From Gnetum montanum (lineage: Eukaryota; Streptophyta; Gnetopsida; Gnetales; Gnetaceae): a stretch of DNA of 64,000 nucleotides. Position 1 is the stretch's first letter. Every line of letters begins with the position of its first letter. Location: positions 341,538 through 405,537 of the forward strand of contig MNCI01034797.1 of NCBI GenBank assembly GCA_015680685.1, in the 5' to 3' direction. A program made the position numbers and the translations under genes. Positions 59,693 through 64,000 of this stretch are shown here, in pieces. The notes below the pieces were generated by a model. It made no database searches, was not told the origin of the DNA, and saw nothing but the letters and a program-made list of their open reading frames with translations.

Positions 59693-60577
59693 TGATGAGT
59701 GGTGGAGCAATCCAACACCCAACCATACAAGTCACAAGTGTTTCACATGTGACCAAATCATAATCCATGGATGAGGCAATGTGATTATGCTAGTAATTGC
59801 TTTAAGTTTGAGACTATTATCTTCCCACATGGAGCTAGTGAAGTCCACGTGTATGGTTTAGCTCATAGTGATGTATATGATATGTTGATGTTGTTTAGCC
59901 ATCTAGCTCCTAGTGAACATAATAAAGTGAAAAGAGTTTCTAAGTCTAAGTATAACTAAAATAGTAAATAAATCTATTCTATTCTAAGGTGATGAATATT
60001 TAGTCTTGATCTTCAATACACATCTTGGGCTTCATGTAACTACCACTGGGATTACCAAGTACTTGGGCTTTGTGTAACTACCACTAGGATTACCAAGTAC
60101 ATTGCTACTAGGCAAACCAAGTGATAACACTACTAGGTTACCAAGAAATTACACTTAAGTACTCGAAATCAATCATATTCTTCTTGCTTGGCAACAATAA
60201 TGGTAAAGTGCATGGAAAAGTAAACATTAACTAAGAAAATAGTAAACATTATACTAAGTGAAACATTAAACTAGAAGAATGCTACAATAGTATGAAATAG
60301 CTTGATCTTTATTATTTTTCATACTTGTTCCCAAGTATAAGATGTTGAATAAAGACTTTGTATACTATGTCATACTACACTAGAAGTATTCACACTTCTA
60401 AGTACAAAAAATAACTCATGAAAACAAACTTATGTGGATCCATGCACCTAAGTGCTATATTTATAGGTTGGTATGCATCTTGCAATATCACATATATGAT
60501 AACATAGCTAGTGCTACAATATCGAAGCTATGATATCATATATCCAATATCATAGTCTGTCAAATTTTGATTTATCA
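59693..60577 (-). repeat. 5' LTR of element E
   Basis: 885 bp, TGATGAGTGG...GATTTATCA on the plus strand. It contains a tandem duplication of about 50 bp near 60024-60100 (GGGCTTCATGTAACTACCAC and GGGCTTTGTGTAACTACCAC) that the 3' LTR lacks. U3 shows decayed GATATCATATATCCAATATC modules. Confidence 0.9.
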
Positions 60578-60582
60578 ACTAT

Positions 60583-62666
60583 TATTGATGACTTCTTTAG
60601 AAAAGTTTTTATGTTCTTCTTAAAGCAAAAGAGTGATGTGTTTGCTACATTTAAGTAGTTGAAGACTATGATTGAGAAGTAGATAAGGAAGTAGATAAAT
60701 CATCTCCACACTAATAATGGCTTAGAATTTTGTTCTAATGAGTTCAATGCTTCTACAAGATAGAAGAAATTTTATGACACCTAATAGTTCTTGGTACTTT
60801 ATAGCAAAATAATGTGGTGGAGTGAATGAATAGGAATTTAATGAAGTATGTTTTATGCTCTCCAACTCTAGTTTACCTAAGTGATTTTGGATCAAAGCTA
60901 CTACTGTAGCTTGTTTTCTTATTAATCCATCTCCCTCAACTACTATTGACAAAAAAACCATAGAAGAGGTATAATCTAGTAATCCTATTAATTATTCTAA
61001 TTTGAAGATATTTGGATGTCCTACATTTGCTCATGTTAATAATGGAAAGCTGGAACTTAGATCTAGAAAGTGGATCTTTCTTGGTTATAAGTTTGGTGTT
61101 AAGGGATATAAGCTATGGTGTCCAAAAACTAGTAAAGTCATAATTAGTAAATAGGTTATTTTTTATGAAACTACTATGCTTCAAGACTTTCCTTCTAGAA
61201 ATTCTTGTGATTTAAATTAGAAAAAGTTAAACATACAAGTAGAGTTTTTGATTGGGTCAAAATCTGCACCAGAGTCTACATCTCTCCCTAGCTTAGAGAT
61301 GCAGGGTGTTACTATTTCATCACCACCACCACTGCCACCATAGTATTCAATTACTAAAGATAGACCCAAACGAGATGTTAGACCTTCACAAAGATATGCT
61401 GAAGTTGACCTCGTAGCTTATGCTTTAAAGTGGTTGCAAGTATTATTTCCAGTGTAGAACCTTCCACCTATTCAAAGGTAGTTAGTTGTGATAACTTTGG
61501 GAGATGAATGATTGCATGAAAGAGGAGATAGAATTTCTTCATAACAATGACACATGGGACTTGGTGAAATTACCTAAGGGTAAGAAAGCTATTCATTGTA
61601 AATGGGTGTTTAAAAGGAAAGAAGCACACCAAGAGTTGAAGAAGCAAGGTATACGATGAGGCTAGTTACAAAAGGTTACAATTAGGTTCTAGGTATTAAC
61701 TTCACAAATGTGTTTTGTCTACTTGTAAAGCATAGTTCAATTCAAGCTTTGCTTGGTATTATGGCTGTGCATGATTTTGAGCTTGAATAGTTGGATGTGA
61801 ACACAACTTTCCTATATGAAGAACTCAAGGAGAATATCTACATGCAACAACCAAATGGATTTATACTTTTAAGAAAATAAGACTATGTGTGCTTGCTGAA
61901 AAACTCTCTTTGTGGCCTGAAATAGTCACCTAGATAATGGTGTAAGAGGTTTGACTCATTCATGATCACTCATGATTTCAAAAGAAGTAGTTATGATAAT
62001 TGTGTTTATTTCAAGAAGATTAATGATGGGTCATTTGTATACCTACTCTTATATGTTGATGACATGTTGATAGCATCCAAGGATAAAGAGGAGATAAGAA
62101 ATGTTAAGGCCCAACTTAGTAAGGAATTTAAGATGAAGGACCTGGGGGTAGCAAAGAAGATACTTGGCATGGAGATTCTGAGAGATAGAATGGTAGGTAA
62201 ACTGTACCTAAGTTAGAAAGGGTACATTCAGAAAGTTCTTTATAGATTCAATATGTAGAATGCTAAACCTATTAGTACTTCATTAGTTGCACATTTTAGA
62301 ATTTCATCTACTTTATCTTCATAATCAGATGATGAGGTTGATTATACATCACAAGTTCCATACTCTAGTGAAGTGGGTTTTCTAATGTATGCTATGATTT
62401 GTTCTCATCCATATTTATCACATGCAGTTAGTGTAATCAATAGATACATGGCTAATCTGGGTAAAGAGCATTAGAAAATAGTTCAGTGGGTTTTCAAATA
62501 CTTAGGTGATTCTACTAATGTTTGTTTGCATTTTAGGAGGACTAGAGATGGGGTCATTCGCTATATTGATTCTGATTTTGTTGGAGATATTAATAAGAGG
62601 AAATCACTTACAAGGTATGTTTTCACCATTGGTGGTTGTGCTATTAGTTGGAAAGCTACCTTGCTC
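60583..62666 (+). pseudogene. Copia F gag-pol, 3' part
   Basis: Integrase resumes at IIDDFFRKVFMFFLKQKSDV and continues to about 61200 (HTNNGLEFCSNEFNAS; RSRKWIFLGYKFGVKGYKLW). RT is at about 61540-62330 with DNTWDLVKLPKGKKAIHCKW, FELEQLDVNTTF (stop at Q), and an open part at 61962-62216 containing LLYVDDMLIASKDKEEIRNV. RNase H is at about 62330-62666 (SQVPYSSEVGFLMYAMICSH; IRYIDSDFVGDINKRKSLTR; GGCAISWKATL), where element G cuts it off. Confidence 0.9.
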
Positions 62667-62667
62667 A

Positions 62668-63566
62668 TGAGCAAGGGTTTGGTTATGTCGACGAGGCCTC
62701 ATCGACAAAGCCCCGTTGATGGATGTAATGATGCGTTGACAAGGCCTCGTTGACGTAGCGTCCACTTTTCAACTATAATTATGTGCTCACTAGCTACATT
62801 TATGACAATGAGATTTTAGTGGTAGTTGAACTCTTGCAGTATTTACATTTGAAAGTTAGAATATTTCTCTTGAATGCCCATAGCAAGAGTCATTGAGTGT
62901 ATGGATCTTTATTTGAGCATTGTTATACCTAAGCACAACAATGTGTGCGACAATAAAGATGAGCTTTCTGATAAATCTTGCAGCATTTTGGATAGATTAA
63001 ATCTTTCATTTATACATTTAATTTTTTCAATTAGTTATTCAATATTTTTTAGTAACTAAGCTAATTAAGATAATTAAGCAAGATATGCTAGATAGATTAA
63101 ATACATAAGTATAACCACTTCAAGCATAACATGTATTCACTTAGTAATTCTAGTAGCATTAGTGCTTGGTGTGCCCAATAGTGTAGCGCTTAGTAACCCA
63201 ACAATGGATATGTGGGTTCAAGCCATGTATGGAAAGTGAGAATACATGCTTATGTTAGGATTAGTTAGAGACCAATTACTTATTTAATTTAGATTAGTCA
63301 TTAAATTACTCTATCTTTCTTTCTCTCTTTAAGCACCCAAAAACATAAAACATAAAATGATAAAAATAATATGCCTCGATTACTTTTAACCATGCCAATA
63401 TGCTTCACAGGTGTAATTGGGAAGACAATGAATAACCTTAGGGCAAGGTTCACTTCCTAGAAGACTAGTGTACTGGAAACTGTAAAGTCCATGGAATTTG
63501 ACCAGATCACGCAGGAATGCTTTATGATTCATATGGTTAGGTGTAGGGGTACCTTGTCACTCATCA
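62668..63566 (+). repeat. 5' LTR of element G
   Basis: The right edge ACTCATCA is exact. The left edge is placed at TGAGCAAGG, directly after the last copia F codons, but could lie up to about 20 bases right. U3 holds two 20-bp near-palindromes, GTCGACGAGGCCTCATCGAC (62687-62706) and GTTGACAAGGCCTCGTTGAC (62735-62754). These replace the GATATC modules of C and D. From 62860 on it aligns with the other LTRs (AAGCACAACAATGTGTGCGA, TCTTGCAGCA). Confidence 0.8.
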
Positions 63567-63567
63567 T

Positions 63568-63585
63568 TGGCATTGTTGTTGGGAA
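63568..63585 (+). other. tRNA-Asp-type primer binding site (element G)
   Basis: TGGCATTGTTGTTGGGAA, six changes from the canonical site, all C-to-T or G-to-A. Confidence 0.8.
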
Positions 63586-63715
63586 CTTTGTTATTGAAAC
63601 GTGTGCTATCTAGGATCAGTAAATATTATTAATATCATTAGATGAACTCAAGGGCAACATCACTCTCACATGACATATAACTACTAAGCACACTGATAAT
63701 TTTAATTATTGCAAA

Positions 63716-64000
63716 ATGTCTTCTTCCCAAAAGTGTGAAAATGTTAAACCACTAATCCCATAGGAGTGCAAATTGGTATATACTCATCTAGATGAGTATG
63801 TACTGGACTTCACCTTCATCCTACATCAGGATGAATAGTTGCAATGGTGCAACATGAAAGGTAACATTGTATTACCTCCTAATTGATCTATGCCTATGAT
63901 GCTATTTCAAACCCTTAAAAAGTTGGGCATCTCAAATCTTCACAAGGAATACATTGTAAACGATCATGACACTCAGGACTACCATCCCACTAAAACACAA
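63716..64000 (+). pseudogene. Element G gag N-terminus (partial)
   Basis: MSSSQKCENVKPLIP, then VYTHLDEYVLDFTFILHQDE, MKGNIVLPPN and KEYIVNDHDTQDYHPTKTQ. Homologous to the starts of gag in C, D and H. It has at least three stops already and continues past the window edge. Confidence 0.85.

Larger units (their letters stand above)
35297..60577 (-). mobile_element. Athila-like Ty3/gypsy element E (autonomous type), split by C and D
   Basis: LTRs lie at 35297-36164 (3') and 59693-60577 (5'), with a tRNA-Asp-type primer site beside the 5' LTR. Internal order on the minus strand is gag, protease, RT, RNase H, integrase, then an extra 3' region. Without the inserts C and D it is about 11.1 kb. Flanks are ATTGT (35292-35296) and ACTAT (60578-60582), a decayed target duplication with two transitions. 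The copia F reading frame demands ACTAT, which supports the boundary. RT carries MSFGLCNA, the Athila-like variant of the PFG motif. Confidence 0.88.
33434..62667 (+). mobile_element. Ty1/copia element F, split by element E and cut by element G
   Basis: The oldest layer of the nest. The 5' LTR and gag through integrase N-terminus lie at 33434-35291. The rest of integrase, RT and RNase H lie at 60578-62667. Between them is element E. Reading across, the host frame passes from SYML (ending 35291) to TIIDDFF (from 60578), a normal copia integrase sequence. RNase H is then interrupted after GGCAISWKATL by element G. The 3' LTR would be beyond the window. Confidence 0.88.
62668..64000 (+). mobile_element. 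Athila-like element G, 5' part (runs off the window)
   Basis: LTR, primer site and gag start of the same family as C, inserted in the RNase H of copia F. The right end and any RT or integrase lie outside the window, so I cannot say whether it is autonomous or what its target duplication is. Confidence 0.85.

Overview
The window looks like nuclear DNA of a seed plant with a large, old, repeat-filled genome. The evidence is AT-rich sequence, plant Ty1/copia and Ty3/gypsy lineages (chromovirus, Tat-like, Athila-like), a plant hAT transposase with an intron, an LRR receptor fragment, and no intact host gene. A gymnosperm is a reasonable guess, but the sequence does not prove it. Nearly all coding sequence is relics broken by stops and frameshifts, so the annotation rests on domain order, LTR ends, primer binding sites and target-site duplications (TSDs).

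Left third (1-21.9 kb). A decayed Ty3/gypsy chromovirus lies on the minus strand (2.1-5.7 kb), with a candidate LTR and a polypurine tract at its 3' end. A Tat-like gypsy pol follows, also minus (8.5-12.0 kb). It lies between two tracts of an unusual repeat built on a palindrome of the GACTATG...CATAGTC type. The main tract (12.6-15.35 kb) repeats about every 195 bp. From 15.4 to 17.9 kb are plus-strand coding-like blocks I cannot identify. At 18.0-19.6 kb is the 5' end (LTR, primer site, gag N-terminus) of a minus-strand Athila-like element.

Middle (21.9-33.4 kb). A complete-boundary Ty1/copia element (21885-27977, TSD CTATC) is followed by a decayed hAT transposase with a recognisable phase-0 intron (about 28.9-31.8 kb). 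An LRR receptor-like fragment begins inside the hAT's last codons (31.77-32.87 kb).

Right half (33.4-64.0 kb). This is a nest of LTR retrotransposons with base-exact boundaries. Copia element F (plus strand, from 33434) was split in its integrase by Athila-like element E (minus, 35297-60577). E was then split twice. Element C (plus, 40935-47952, TSD TATGG) sits in its integrase, and element D (minus, 49672-56802, TSD CTTGA) sits in its reverse transcriptase. F was cut again in RNase H by element G (plus, from about 62668, running off the window). C and D encode only gag and protease, with no RT or integrase. They share LTR termini, tRNA-Asp primer site and gag with E, so they look like non-autonomous partners that an E-like element could mobilise.

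Two themes stand out. The LTR U3 regions of the Athila-like family carry short CpG-rich palindromic modules whose number differs between the two LTRs of one element. The tRNA-Asp primer sites of the five copies differ from the canonical sequence only by C-to-T or G-to-A changes (0, 3, 4, 5 and 6 of 18 positions), which gives a methylation-decay clock that agrees with the nesting order.
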